Program-made: the position numbers and the translations under genes
Shown: piece after piece, positions 13,610-23,700 of the stretch
Layout of the letters: each line of letters opens with the position of its first letter
Numbering within the stretch: the first letter of the stretch is position 1
Source of the DNA: Oasisia sp. SBJ-2009
Lineage: Eukaryota > Annelida > Polychaeta > Sabellida > Siboglinidae
Assembly (NCBI GenBank): GCA_964017155.1
Contig: OZ024856.1
Coordinates: forward strand, 37,879,322-37,943,321
Direction of reading: 5' to 3'
DNA: 64,000 nt
Notes under the pieces: generated by a model
Database searches by the model: none
What the model was told of the DNA's origin: nothing
Seen by the model: the letters and a program-made list of their open reading frames with translations, nothing else

Positions 13610-13792
13610 ATGCGGATCTGCTGTGATGTTGATGTTGTGAATCGGCTGCTACCTTCTTTTAATATGAAGAAGAAGGGCAAGTCTAGTCGAGCTCAGCTCT
13701 CTGTGGGGAGGAAGCCTGGAGCAGACGGAAACACTGGTGAAGTCTTCCTCATGATGTGTACAAAACTGGACCGGAACGGAGCAAAGTATCAG
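13610..13792 (+). CDS. LRR1: LRR1 exon 1
   Basis: 61 codons from ATG, phase 0 at the donor (tatcag|gtgata). It encodes the N-terminal strand region MRICCDVDVV and ends in RNGAKYQ, where human has RGTRYE. An in-frame ATG at 13,595 could add five residues. The open frame runs on into intron 1 as far as 13,939, which is read-through into a SINE and not coding. Confidence 0.9.
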
Positions 13793-16700
13793 GTGATAAC
13801 AGTGAGAAGAGATGGTCATGCGGTAGAATGCCGGGCTGTTAATCGAGGGGACGGTGGTTCAACCCCACATGCCGCCATTTCAAAACTTGGGCAGTTTTGT
13901 TCATCTCACATTGCCTGTGTCTTTCGGAAGATACACTAAAAGCCAATGTTCCCTTCTATCTGGTGTCTTTGCCAGGGGAAGTAAAAGGTCCCACCAAGGG
14001 GGTAAATGTGTAACCTGTAATGGACTCACTAATTCTAATCTAGAGGACATCCCCAGCATGTTGAGGCTAAGCAGTATGTGAAAGAAGAAGAAGATCTCTG
14101 AAACCCATCACAGTTATGCCTTTATGGTCAGCTAATTGATCAGTGCTCATTAATGGAAGAAGAAACATCCAGCCTCACAAAATACCAATTTGCCTGTGTG
14201 GAACAGACTGGTGTGCACAGTAATTAGAGACTGGACTCTCCACTGACAACCCTGAAATGGTCAAATCCTGTACAGCCTTTTTGAACCTTGTTAATTTAAT
14301 ATATTCCACGTAGCTCCAGCTGTGTGGCTGAATGCTTTTTAGAGAAGTCCAGATGATGTTTGGTTGAACAGGTAAAATGAACAGCCCAATTACATTTCTA
14401 AGGTAAATTATGCAGTCATTCACGTTTACATAAATATAAGTTTTATTTTAAACTTTTCATTTGCAGCTGAGGAATAACATTGAGCAGTATTTCACAAAGT
14501 TTGTTCAACAAGGCAAAGCCACAATACGGTTCCTGGAACCACCTCATGACCTGGTCATATGTCAGGTGGGTACTGGGTCATATGTCAGGTGGGTACTAGG
14601 TCATATGTCAGGTGGGTACTGGGTCATATGTCAGGCGGGTACTGGGTCATATGTCAGATGGATACTAGGTCATATGTCAGGTGGGTACTTGGTCATACGT
14701 CCGGTGGGTACTGGGTCATATGTCAGATAGATACTAGGTCATATGTCAGGTGGGTACTTGGTCATATGTCAGGCGGGTACTGGGTCATATGTCAGATGGA
14801 TACTAGGTCATATGTCAGGTGGGTACTGGGTCGTGTCAGGTGGATACTAGGTCATATGTCAGGTGGGTACAGGGTCATATGTCAGGTGGGTACTTGGCAG
14901 TGCAGTACACGTTTAACAATCACTGGTTAGAGTGTATTCAAAGGAAAGCTATTAGTTGTCTTACATATATTTATATTATTACACACCATGAAATATTAAA
15001 CAAAATTATACCATCACTTACTTAAACCATAATATTTTTGAGTTTAGAAGTTTTGAATATGTAAATATGTTCATAGATTTCATAATGTCACTACTGCTTC
15101 GTGCATAGTTAACCTTTGTGCTATTATCAGCAACATTATATTAACAAAATCAGATGTTTGATCAAACTTTACACTTGCAGTATACATATACTCATGATAT
15201 ACGTTAGGGGCAGACATGGTTCTATCTCCCCCAGTAAACCCCCAATCCTGTCTGTCACATGTAGAGATGGTATTAGATAGTTAATTTGTAATGTAAATAG
15301 GTAATCAATTATCATTACTCACCAAAGCCATGGTTTGGGCTAAGTACAATTCAAAGTTTACACACACTAGGCCAAGTAAAAATGCACATAAACTTGCGAT
15401 TGTTTCCCCAGGCCGACCCCATCCAGTTGAAGAGCTTCCTGTCAGTTGTGCGGCTCGGTCACCAAGGCAACGACCTTAGCAAGGTCACACTGTCATCGTT
15501 GGCACCGGCCAGTGCCAAGCAGGTGGAGAGAGTGAGGTCAAAGATGGTGGTGACGACTAGAAGAGACTACCCCATCACTACCGGTTTCCCAATTTCCCTC
15601 ACCTCCTTACGGGTCTCAGACTGCATGCTGAAGCGAATCGACTCACGAATGCTCCGCCTCTATAATTTGCGATCACTTGACTTGAGCGGAAATCATCTGA
15701 AAACACTGCCAGAGGATTTCAGCCGTCTAGACCGGTTGTCGGAACTACGACTCGCGAATAACCACCTGGAGGACATTCCTGTTGGCTTCTGCTTTGGGCC
15801 ACTTTGTCGAACATTAAACCTGCTTGACTTGAGTGGAAATAGGTAACCGTTTTCTTGTTTTTTCGTTCAGTGATTAATAAAAAATAGAATAGAATAATAT
15901 TCATAATGTCAGTATGAAATGCTAACACTTTTTTCACATAGAATTAACTGCATAATAAGTATTATTTGTAACATCAGTGTTATTCAAAGTAACGTAAGTA
16001 GTTGTACTGACATGGTGGCATGTGGTATTTTATGTGTTAGATCAATCAATAATAATTATTGTTTGCATGTGTTGTATTTACTATTATAATTATTATACTG
16101 TTTGACCTTACACCCGTACTGTGAGCCACCCCAGTGGACCAGGTGTTAAGTCACACAGGACTGTGTCAAAGATAGCTGTCAATTGTGTGCCATCAGTGTT
16201 GTGATTTGGGCAGAAATGCGTATCAAGTATTTTCAATTTTCAACACCCACTCCACTTTTGTCAATAAATAATAAAAACACGTGCAAAAACACAGAGAACA
16301 AAAACAATAGACATGAATCAAAATTATCTCTTCTCTCACAATTTCACTTTTTATATAAAGTTGGCTTCAATTTAGCAACAACAAATATTTCAATGAATGA
16401 GTTGTCATTTTGAAGTTCTTGATCCAAAACAGCAACAGGTGGTATGAAACCACTGTTCCTGAGAATGTCAGTGTTCTGATTAGTAAAGCTGCAAACCCTA
16501 TACTGCATTCATTATTGATCTCAAAACAAAATCTCTAGGCTGAAGATGCTGAGATCAGAATTCTGCCAGTTGGAGGCCCTTGTCACCCTCAAGTTGGACG
16601 CAAATGAGCTCCAGTGTTTGCCCCACGGGATCAACCGAATGACACAGCTTAGGTTCATCTCGGCAGTCGGGAATAAGTTGCAGACGTTACCGGCAAGCTT

Positions 16701-18199
16701 CACACAACTTCGTCTTGAAAGCCTTGACCTATCCGGCAATGAGTTCATTCAGGCTGGACCGACCAGTGCCATTGACCGGCTGAGGTTCCCGTCATTACTG
16801 GAGTGTGCAGCAAAAGCTATTCACAAACACCGGTGAGATGCTACAGGGGCATAGCCAGTGTAAACATACCCATCCACCATACGTGGAACAGTTAATAATG
16901 TAAAATATCCATCAATACATTTCTCCATTTAGAATGGATAAAAAGAGTTTGCGTAAGTTGAAAGGCCTTTATGCAGGATGAAAACTTTGGCAGTACAAAA
17001 ACGTACCAATAGACATCTGTTGGTATATGCATACAGGCACCCTACCAAGCCAGGGATGTTTGGCATGCAAACTACTCCGATGAGAAATTCTTGACTTTGT
17101 CTACCCCGTGGTAGTTGAACTAGTGTAGTAATTTCACCGTCCCAATTTGAAGACAGACACGACTCGTGGGAATACCAACATAACCCATTCACCTCCTAAA
17201 CATTGCATGTAACACGAGCAGTATGTGGCTGAAATCACCCAAAATTATATTACATGGCGGAGACCGACCACTTTCATGGGCGATTTCATTGGCTGACGTT
17301 AAAAGATGAGTTTTTAAAGGGGATGTGCGGGGGTAGAGTGAAGGCTGCTACTAATGTAATCAGCCACAATGACTCCTGACACGCAAGGATGATATTGGGT
17401 AGTTAGAAGCCGTTTTATGTGTAATGTCCACTGTATTGTCCAGAAATACATAATAATTCTCACACACAAATGTGACACCCATTCTCGATGCATAACTGAC
17501 AATATAATTGATATTATTGAATATATTGTTCATGGATCCAAGAATGGTTTATTGTAGTATGATTTAACTTAATTTGGAGCATAATTGTCGAGGACGAGTA
17601 CGACATTTTGACCCGTCAACTACGGGCCTTGTTCACGTACTAGTGTCACGCCGAAATCTGAGTGAACACACGTAACACCAGTACATGAACAAAGCCCGTA
17701 GCTGACAGGTCAAAACGTCATACTCGTCATCAGCAATTATACTCCAAAGTAAGTTAAATCATACTACAATAATTGAAATTAGCTTTTGTTTTAAATTTCA
17801 CTTCTCAAATCTTTACCCATCCACACATTTTTACCCATCCAAAAGCGGACTATGCCCATCCAAATGATGGGTGGGTGGGCCTCTAGACAGACAGGGTGGT
17901 CACTAACACAGCTGTTTGTTGTCATCTCCAGGGTGGTGTACACGGAGGAGGACGTTGGTCACTTGCTGCGCTATCTCCGCAGTGGCAAGAGGTGTCTGTG
18001 CGGCAACGTGTGCTTCACTTCCCATGTCCACTACTTGACCACTCTTGACCTCCGCCAGGTCACCTCAGCGGTCACTGCCATTGACCAGCGGGGCAGTGTC
18101 ATCGCGCCGTGCGAGGCGTTTCTCTGTTCACGCAGCTGCTTCGAGAAATACCAACGTAACCCGTACAGTGGGCTGTGGAAGAAGTCATGCGTGACGTAG
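13610..18199 (+). CDS. LRR1: LRR1, CUL2 ubiquitin-ligase substrate receptor (whole gene, five exons)
   Basis: LRR1 (PPIL5) is the substrate receptor of CRL2-LRR1, the nuclear ubiquitin ligase that marks MCM7 so that the CMG helicase is removed from chromatin when replication forks terminate. Joining 13610-13792, 14467-14565, 15412-15842, 16539-16832 and 17932-18199 gives 424 residues, against 414 in human. The N-terminus (MRICCDVDVV), the block NIEQYFTKFVQQGKATIRF, five or so LxxLxLxxNxL repeats (about residues 155-310) and a Cys-rich C-terminal domain all match the family. A BC box (SLLECAAKAI, residues 323-332) for Elongin C is intact. The Pro expected in the following CUL2-box region is Val. 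All introns are GT-AG and in phase. Start chosen by homology; an in-frame ATG 15 bp upstream is possible. Intron 1 holds a SINE and intron 2 begins with a splice-donor minisatellite. Confidence 0.93.
13801..14094 (+). mobile_element. tRNA-Asn-derived SINE in LRR1 intron 1
   Basis: The head looks like a tRNA gene. There is an A-box-like TGGTCATGCGG at 13,813-13,823, an anticodon-loop-like CTGTTAA (GTT anticodon, as in tRNA-Asn) near 13,836, and a perfect B box GGTTCAACCCC at 13,856-13,866. An unrelated body follows, ending in a GAA/AAG repeat tail at about 14,081-14,094. The body's 3' part is shared with the block at 58,380-58,575. Confidence 0.75.
14467..14565 (+). CDS. LRR1: LRR1 exon 2
   Basis: 33 codons, phase 0 at both ends (ttgcag|ctgagg and gtcag|gtgggt). 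It encodes LRNNIEQYFTKFVQQGKATI and ends in LVICQ. The last 13 exon bases are the first part of a 23-bp minisatellite unit that continues into the intron, so the real donor is the first of 15 copies. Confidence 0.92.
14553..14900 (+). repeat. 23-bp minisatellite seeded on the LRR1 exon 2 donor
   Basis: Fifteen copies of a unit made of a 14-base exon-like part (GGGTCATATGTCAG) and a 9-base intron-like part (GTGGGTACT). Copy 1 is the genuine exon-intron junction. Of the 15, ten keep GT at the donor position, two have GC and three have AT. Because the unit is 23 bp, only every third donor keeps the reading frame. Confidence 0.95.
15412..15842 (+). CDS. LRR1: LRR1 exon 3
   Basis: 431 bp, enters in phase 0 after tttccccag and leaves with two bases of a codon (aatag|gtaacc). 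It encodes the linker and the first leucine-rich repeats, for example LRSLDLSGNHLKTLP and LSELRLANNHLEDIP. The preceding intron (14,566-15,411) holds the donor minisatellite and otherwise nothing recognisable. Confidence 0.93.
16539..16832 (+). CDS. LRR1: LRR1 exon 4
   Basis: 294 bp. Its first base completes the Arg codon split by intron 3; it leaves with two bases (caccg|gtgaga). It encodes the last leucine-rich repeats (LVTLKLDANELQCLP and later LESLDLSGNEF) and the Elongin C-binding BC box SLLECAAKAI. Intron 3 (15,843-16,538) shows no recognisable element. Confidence 0.93.
17549..17772. mobile_element. Foldback (MITE-like) element in LRR1 intron 4
   Basis: A 224-bp imperfect palindrome. 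The left arm from 17,551 and the reverse complement of the right arm ending at 17,770 align over 96 bases with 12 mismatches, nearly all transitions; about 30 bases of loop remain. Both ends read TTATTGTAGTATGATTTAAC inward. No coding capacity and no obvious target duplication. A degenerate single arm occurs at 46,563-46,628. Confidence 0.85.
17932..18199 (+). CDS. LRR1: LRR1 exon 5 (terminal)
   Basis: 268 bp after the acceptor catctccag; the first base completes a codon and the frame ends at TAG 18,197-18,199. It encodes the region after the BC box (VVYTEEDVGHLLRYL) and the Cys-rich tail (CLCGNVCFTS, then FLCSRSCFEKY), which corresponds to the CxCxxxC and CSLxC pattern in vertebrate LRR1. 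The last codons are the first copy of a minisatellite running into the 3' UTR. Confidence 0.92.
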
Positions 18200-18455
18200 C
18201 TGTGGAACCAGTCATGTGTGACAGAATGAGAAACCAGTCATGCGTGACAAATTGTGGAACCAGTCATGTGTGAGAGACTGGAAAACCAGTCATGTGTGAC
18301 ACATTGCGCAACCAGTCATGTGTGAGAGAATGAGAAACCAGTCATGTGTGACAGACTGGAACCAGTGATGGAGAGATGTTGAGGAATCAGGCATGTAACA
18401 GATTGTGGATCCAGGTCGTGTGTGACAGACTGTGAAACAGGTCACATGATAGGTT
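18170..18455 (+). repeat. Minisatellite seeded on the LRR1 stop-codon region
   Basis: About nine diverged units of 28-31 bp around AACCAGTCATGTGTGACAGA. The first unit is coding (the codons for KKSCVT plus the stop); the others are in the 3' UTR. Copies differ by substitutions and short indels. Confidence 0.85.
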
Positions 18456-18968
18456 GTAGAAGTGAACAAGTCATGGATGATTCACCACAGACAAGACTCA
18501 GAATAATATATATGATATATTTAGACTTGGAACTGTAGTGTACACATGACATGTGCTATATTGTACTATATTCTCCATGTAACTGCTTTGTGGGGAGTGA
18601 ACTATGTTCGTTGTAAGTAAGAAATATATAACCTTATGTATACAGTATAAACACAAAATGAAGAGGCACAAGTAAAATGCCATGTTACATGACAATGCGG
18701 CCAGTTTGAGTGGCAGCGTCTCTCTGTCTAAAGCATTAACTTGTAGGCACTATGACTTGAACAAGTACAAGTGTATCCCCCAGGCTGACTGGTCAGCCAT
18801 TTACTGACACTGTAACTGGCTATAGCAGAAATAACATCGTTAAAACTAAGCTAGTAGTTGTCTTACATAATCATGATGTCTGTTTGTACATAAATTTGCA
18901 TTTTAAAGTTTAATTTTATGCAAGTACCATGAAATGTAATATTTTATATTATATTTATTTTATAACTT

Positions 18969-18974
18969 AATAAA
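18969..18974 (+). terminator. LRR1: Poly(A) signal, LRR1
   Basis: AATAAA about 770 bp after the LRR1 stop; I noticed no earlier AATAAA on this strand. The 3' UTR between is partly minisatellite, then AT-rich. Confidence 0.55.
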
Positions 18975-19091
18975 ATAATGATCCAAATGGCTGTGTACTT
19001 AAATAATTAACATATTAGAGATATTTCACAGACACTGACAACATCAGGGAACTGAAGACAGTAACACATCGAAACATGACTGACTGTGATT

Positions 19092-19097
19092 TTTATT
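19092..19097 (-). terminator. BIRC6: Poly(A) signal, BIRC6
   Basis: AATAAA on the minus strand, about 1.15 kb beyond the BIRC6 stop codon. It lies about 120 bp from the LRR1 signal on the other strand, so the two transcripts end almost head on. Confidence 0.5.
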
Positions 19098-20246
19098 AAA
19101 TTCCTTCAAATAATACTTGTATACAAGTTGCAGTATTACTGTACAGCGACCGCACGAGTCAGTCTAGTATCAACACAGGTTTATACAAAATCACGGCTAC
19201 AACTTGCCAACATGTTCTCCCACTACACGGTCCGTGTACCTTCTGTACATGGTCCGTGTATCACACTGCAATCACTTTATGTCTGTCACCCATGGCGAGC
19301 AGACAGGATTATGAAACTGTTATGAACTTGGCAATGTTCTCACTCGTCATTCGTCATATATGCAGCACACACGCACACTCTCAAACATAACAATCTCTCC
19401 CGCGTCCAGTTTTGTGCGTCTCCTGTGCCGATATCACCAAACAAAATTGTGTACACGGAAACAATTGCATTCCCAGCAAGAACAGAGATCAGTGAATCTG
19501 TCGACGCTGGCCCCTTGCATTTCAACAGGTCATGTAACTGACCACAATTAGTGACGTACGCAACGAACGAATGTGACATTCCCAGGGCGCATGTGGCAAA
19601 TTGAAATTAATAATAAATAAACACACTGAAGGGTAATGCAACAATACATATCATGTCAACTGTATGCAATGATAACGGGAGTCGTCAGTGGTGACTTGGT
19701 GCTCACGCTTCGCTGTGCACCAAAACACGGTTTCCAACCTTGTACATAGTCACACTGACGGCAGCGTGAAAATAAAATGTCTGCTCCGTATGGAGCAACG
19801 CTACTGGAGCAACAGAGCCAGTGTCTGCAAAACAAGTCAATTACATGGAACTGTAATCAACAGAACATCCAAAATTAGCGACGACCGCAAACACTAAACC
19901 AATCAATGTTTCTGGGTCCCTTCGACTGCGAATGCACAGTGGAAGCACTAAGTGCTTCTGGTGCGTGTTATAGTTATTTCACGGTGTACAATTTCAAGCT
20001 AGCCATACAGGTTGGCGTTAATGTTAGTAAGTGTATTCGTAGGTGAGTGATGCCGCCCACTCGTCCCAGGGTTGTTCTCTTCATCGTCAACAGAAAGATT
20101 TCGACGCTGAATCGACGACTGCAACATCGGCGAATTGGTTCGGTTTTAATCTAAAGCAAGTCACGGAAACAACAGGGGAGATTCGACCTCGGCTGCTGGC
20201 CACCGAAGGAAGGTGGCTGCCAACGTCAGTTGTGAGTGGGTACTTG

Positions 20247-20771
20247 TCAGCTGTGACCCCCCTGGGCCACAACCTCCGCTAGTGGCGCCCCTGGGTGCTC
20301 ATTCAAATCCCCTTTATTGTCACTAGCCACCCCTTTACTCTGCCCACTTGGCGCACTGTTCAAGCCGGCATCTGCACTATTGGGTAGCGTAACAAATGGT
20401 GCTTCTTCAAGTCCGTTCATGGCCAGCATGGTGCCACTGCCGACACTCAGCACCATGTCTGTCGTGTCTAGGTCATTATCGAGCGCATCACACTCGTCAA
20501 AACCCACATCATCTGAACCATTGCTCAGATGGTTCGAGAGTAAATACGGCGGGAGAGTTTCAGCTGGTGGTGGTGGTGTGAGGTCATTCGAAGCACTGCA
20601 TTCTGGGGGAGTTCTAGTGTGTGGTGTTCCCATCGACGTTGTGCTTGTGCCACTTGCAACGATTCCTTCCTGTTTCGAAGAAGGCGATGTGACAGTGAAA
20701 GTCTCACTCTGTATATCGCTGTCGTGTGGTCGCATCTTTGCAAACTCTTCCTTCAGTTGAGCGTAATGTCT
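20247..20771 (-). CDS. BIRC6: BIRC6 e39, terminal exon
   Basis: 174 codons plus stop (20,247-20,249), acceptor tctgctacag. [13 protein letters not shown] matches vertebrate RHTAQLREELLKL. The remaining 160 residues are low-complexity (Ser/Thr/Pro-rich, then Asp-rich [16 protein letters not shown]) and show no vertebrate counterpart; as I recall it, the human tail after this point is about 60 residues. The opposite-strand frame 20,317-20,760 is a shadow. Confidence 0.93.
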   Translation of the reverse strand, partial: RHYAQLKEEFAKMRPHDSDIQSETFTVTSPSSKQEGIVASGTSTTSMGTPHTRTPPECSASNDLTPPPPAETLPPYLLSNHLSNGSDDVGFDECDALDNDLDTTDMVLSVGSGTMLAMNGLEEAPFVTLPNSADAGLNSAPSGQSKGVASDNKGDLNEHPGAPLAEVVAQGGHS

Positions 20772-23700
20772 CTGTAGCAGAAACACAATTGTTACGAAAA
20801 CTGGTCACACATTTACAAGTCATGTTCCATCAGCTAAGTAAATAATTTATTTAAATTGTCATTTTATTTTGAATCAACGGAATGTTACTAAAACAAGTAA
20901 CACACATAGGACAGCCGCAATATAACACCACGGGATTGTAATTATTAAAAACATTCATCCCACAAACAAGGCTATACAAGAAGTCATACTCTGAACTAGG
21001 CTTGACCCCTAATCCACAAAAACATAGAACATATCATAGACCATCATTCCCAGAGTTGCACAGATGTCGTGTCTTCATGCTCCTGGTAAAAATGTCAAAA
21101 AAGACATGAAGTGCATACCCTGAATGCAATTGATCTAAAAGTGTACAATTATAAATGAAGTGCGCACCTTGAGGGCCATACAACTGTGGCCGATGGAGCG
21201 GCCGGATCTTTTGTCAGCGCTGAATGTCTCCATCTCGGCGATCCAACCCTCGATCTGTGTCATCGTCTCCTTCTGTTTCAGGCGGAAATGGTTCTCAACC
21301 ACCTGTGTAAGAGACACAGCTAGTGACATGTGACACGATAGACTAGTCAGATATATAACTCTATATACTTGTCATCACTATAGATATATACTTCTATATA
21401 CTTGTCATCACAATAGATATATACTTCTATATATTTGTCATCATTATAGATACATACTTCTATATACTTGTCATCACTATAGATCATTATAGATACATAC
21501 TTCTATATACTTGTCATCACTATAGATCACTATAGATACATACTTCTATATACTTGTCATCACTATAGATACATACTTCTATATACATGTACTTGTCATC
21601 ACTATAGATCACTATAGATACATACTTCTATATACTTGTCATCACTATAGATACATACTTCTATATACTTGTCATCACTATAGATCACTATAGATACATA
21701 CTTCTATATACTTGTCATCACTATAGATCACTATAGATACATACTTCTATATACTTGTCATCACTATAGATCACTATAGATACATACTTCTATATACTTG
21801 TCATCACTATAGATATATACTTCTATATACTTGTCATCACTATAGATATATACTTCTATATACTTCTCATCACTATAGATATATACTTTATATACTTGTC
21901 ATCACTATAGATATATACTTCTATATATTTGTCATCATTATAGATACATACTTCTATATACTTCTCATCACTATAGATACATACTTCTATATACTTGTCA
22001 TCACTATAGATATATATTTTATATACTTGTCATCACTATAGATATATACTTTTATATACTTGTCATCACTATAGATACATACTTCTATATACTTCTCATC
22101 ACTATAGATATATACTTTATATACTTGTCATCACTATAGAAGTACAAGTGTCTCATTCAACTGTTGGGCACCTTAGGTAGGTACAGACTTGGTATTGAGT
22201 ATATGCTGCAAAACATATCTAACACATCTAAGACACCAGCAACAATGTATGTATACTGGCTACAGCATCCGTGGGAAAGTATAAGGTGTAAGATATAGTT
22301 CACCTCTACGCACACAAACCACCATCATGATCAAATACACACATAACACCACCACAGCACTTAATTTATATAAAATTAAAATTATACAACTTTATAATAT
22401 TTCAATAATTACAAAGAAATGCAAGCTAAATTAAAAGAATGCATGCAAGCAAATAAAAAAAATTCTTACCCAATTGTTTTTAACATAAATATCTATTTAA
22501 TTTTTTTAACATGCCTCACCAATTAGTCTCGTACGATAAAGAAACAGTTGAAAGAGTGTTTTTTAATACACTTTTGAAAATTAATAATAAACATTACTAC
22601 ACAACAAAAGCTAATGTTCCTGTTTGGTATGTATCCACAACGAATAGTTACCTCCTTGAAGCAAACTGACGGGTTCTTCAGTGGTTCCAACATCCCCCAC
22701 TTGACGGTCGCCTGGCGGATGTTGGCGTCGTACTCGCGGCAACTCGCTGTGCCCGACGGCGTGCCCCTTGACCTCTCATAGCCAGGCTCATTGAAGTAGG
22801 GCTCCGACACGAGGATCAGAGACTGGATTGACACGAGGACCTGTGGCACATGTAACATCAGTCAGAGACTGGACTGACACGAGTACCTGTGGCACATGTA
22901 ACATCAGTCAGAGACTGGACTGACACGAGTACCTGTGGCACATGTAACATCAGTCAGAGACTGGATTGACACAAGTACCTGTGGCACATGTAACGTCAGT
23001 CAGAGACTGGACTGACACGAGTACCTGTGGCACATGTAACGTCAGTCAGAGCCTGGACTGACACAAGTACCTGTGGCACATGTAACGTCAGTCAGAGACT
23101 GGACTGACACGGGTACCTGTGGCACATGTGACGTCAGTCAGAGACTGGACTGACACGGGTACCTGTGGCACATGTGACGTCAGTCAGAGACTGGACTGAC
23201 ACGGGTACCTGTGGCACATGTGACGTCAGTCAGAGACTGGACTGACACGAGTACCTGTGGCACATGTAACATCAGTCAGAGACTGGACTGACATGAGTAC
23301 CTGTGGCACATGTGACATCACTGTTATATGTTGGTGGACACATGTTCCAATGACAACTGTTGCTTGTCCCCAATTATGATTAAGCCTGAACTAGTTTGTT
23401 GTGCCAGCTAGAATTTTTACGGATCTATTATTACAAGCCATCTATAATCAAACTAGTATTTATGTGTATGATGGTAAACATCAGGAATTCATTTATGATA
23501 ATTTGAAAGAAAAATAACAACTAAATGTTTTTAAAATATCTTGTTAATGTTTTTGAAGTTATTTTTGGGTTTGTCCTGAAATCTAAATGGAATGATACAG
23601 TTTCCCAGCTAGAACAGCTGGAAGATGGAACGTCACATTAAATAAAACTATTTAGCAACATTTACCTAATTTATACCCAGATACACTGCACCGTAAATAC

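Noticed and set aside
14461..14930. Overlapping frames with SYVRW/GHMSGGYW repeats considered as a repeat protein
   Set aside because: They arise from a 23-bp array in all three frames; only the first 33 codons (LRR1 exon 2) are conserved.
20317..20760. 147-codon plus-strand frame
   Set aside because: Antisense shadow of BIRC6 e39.
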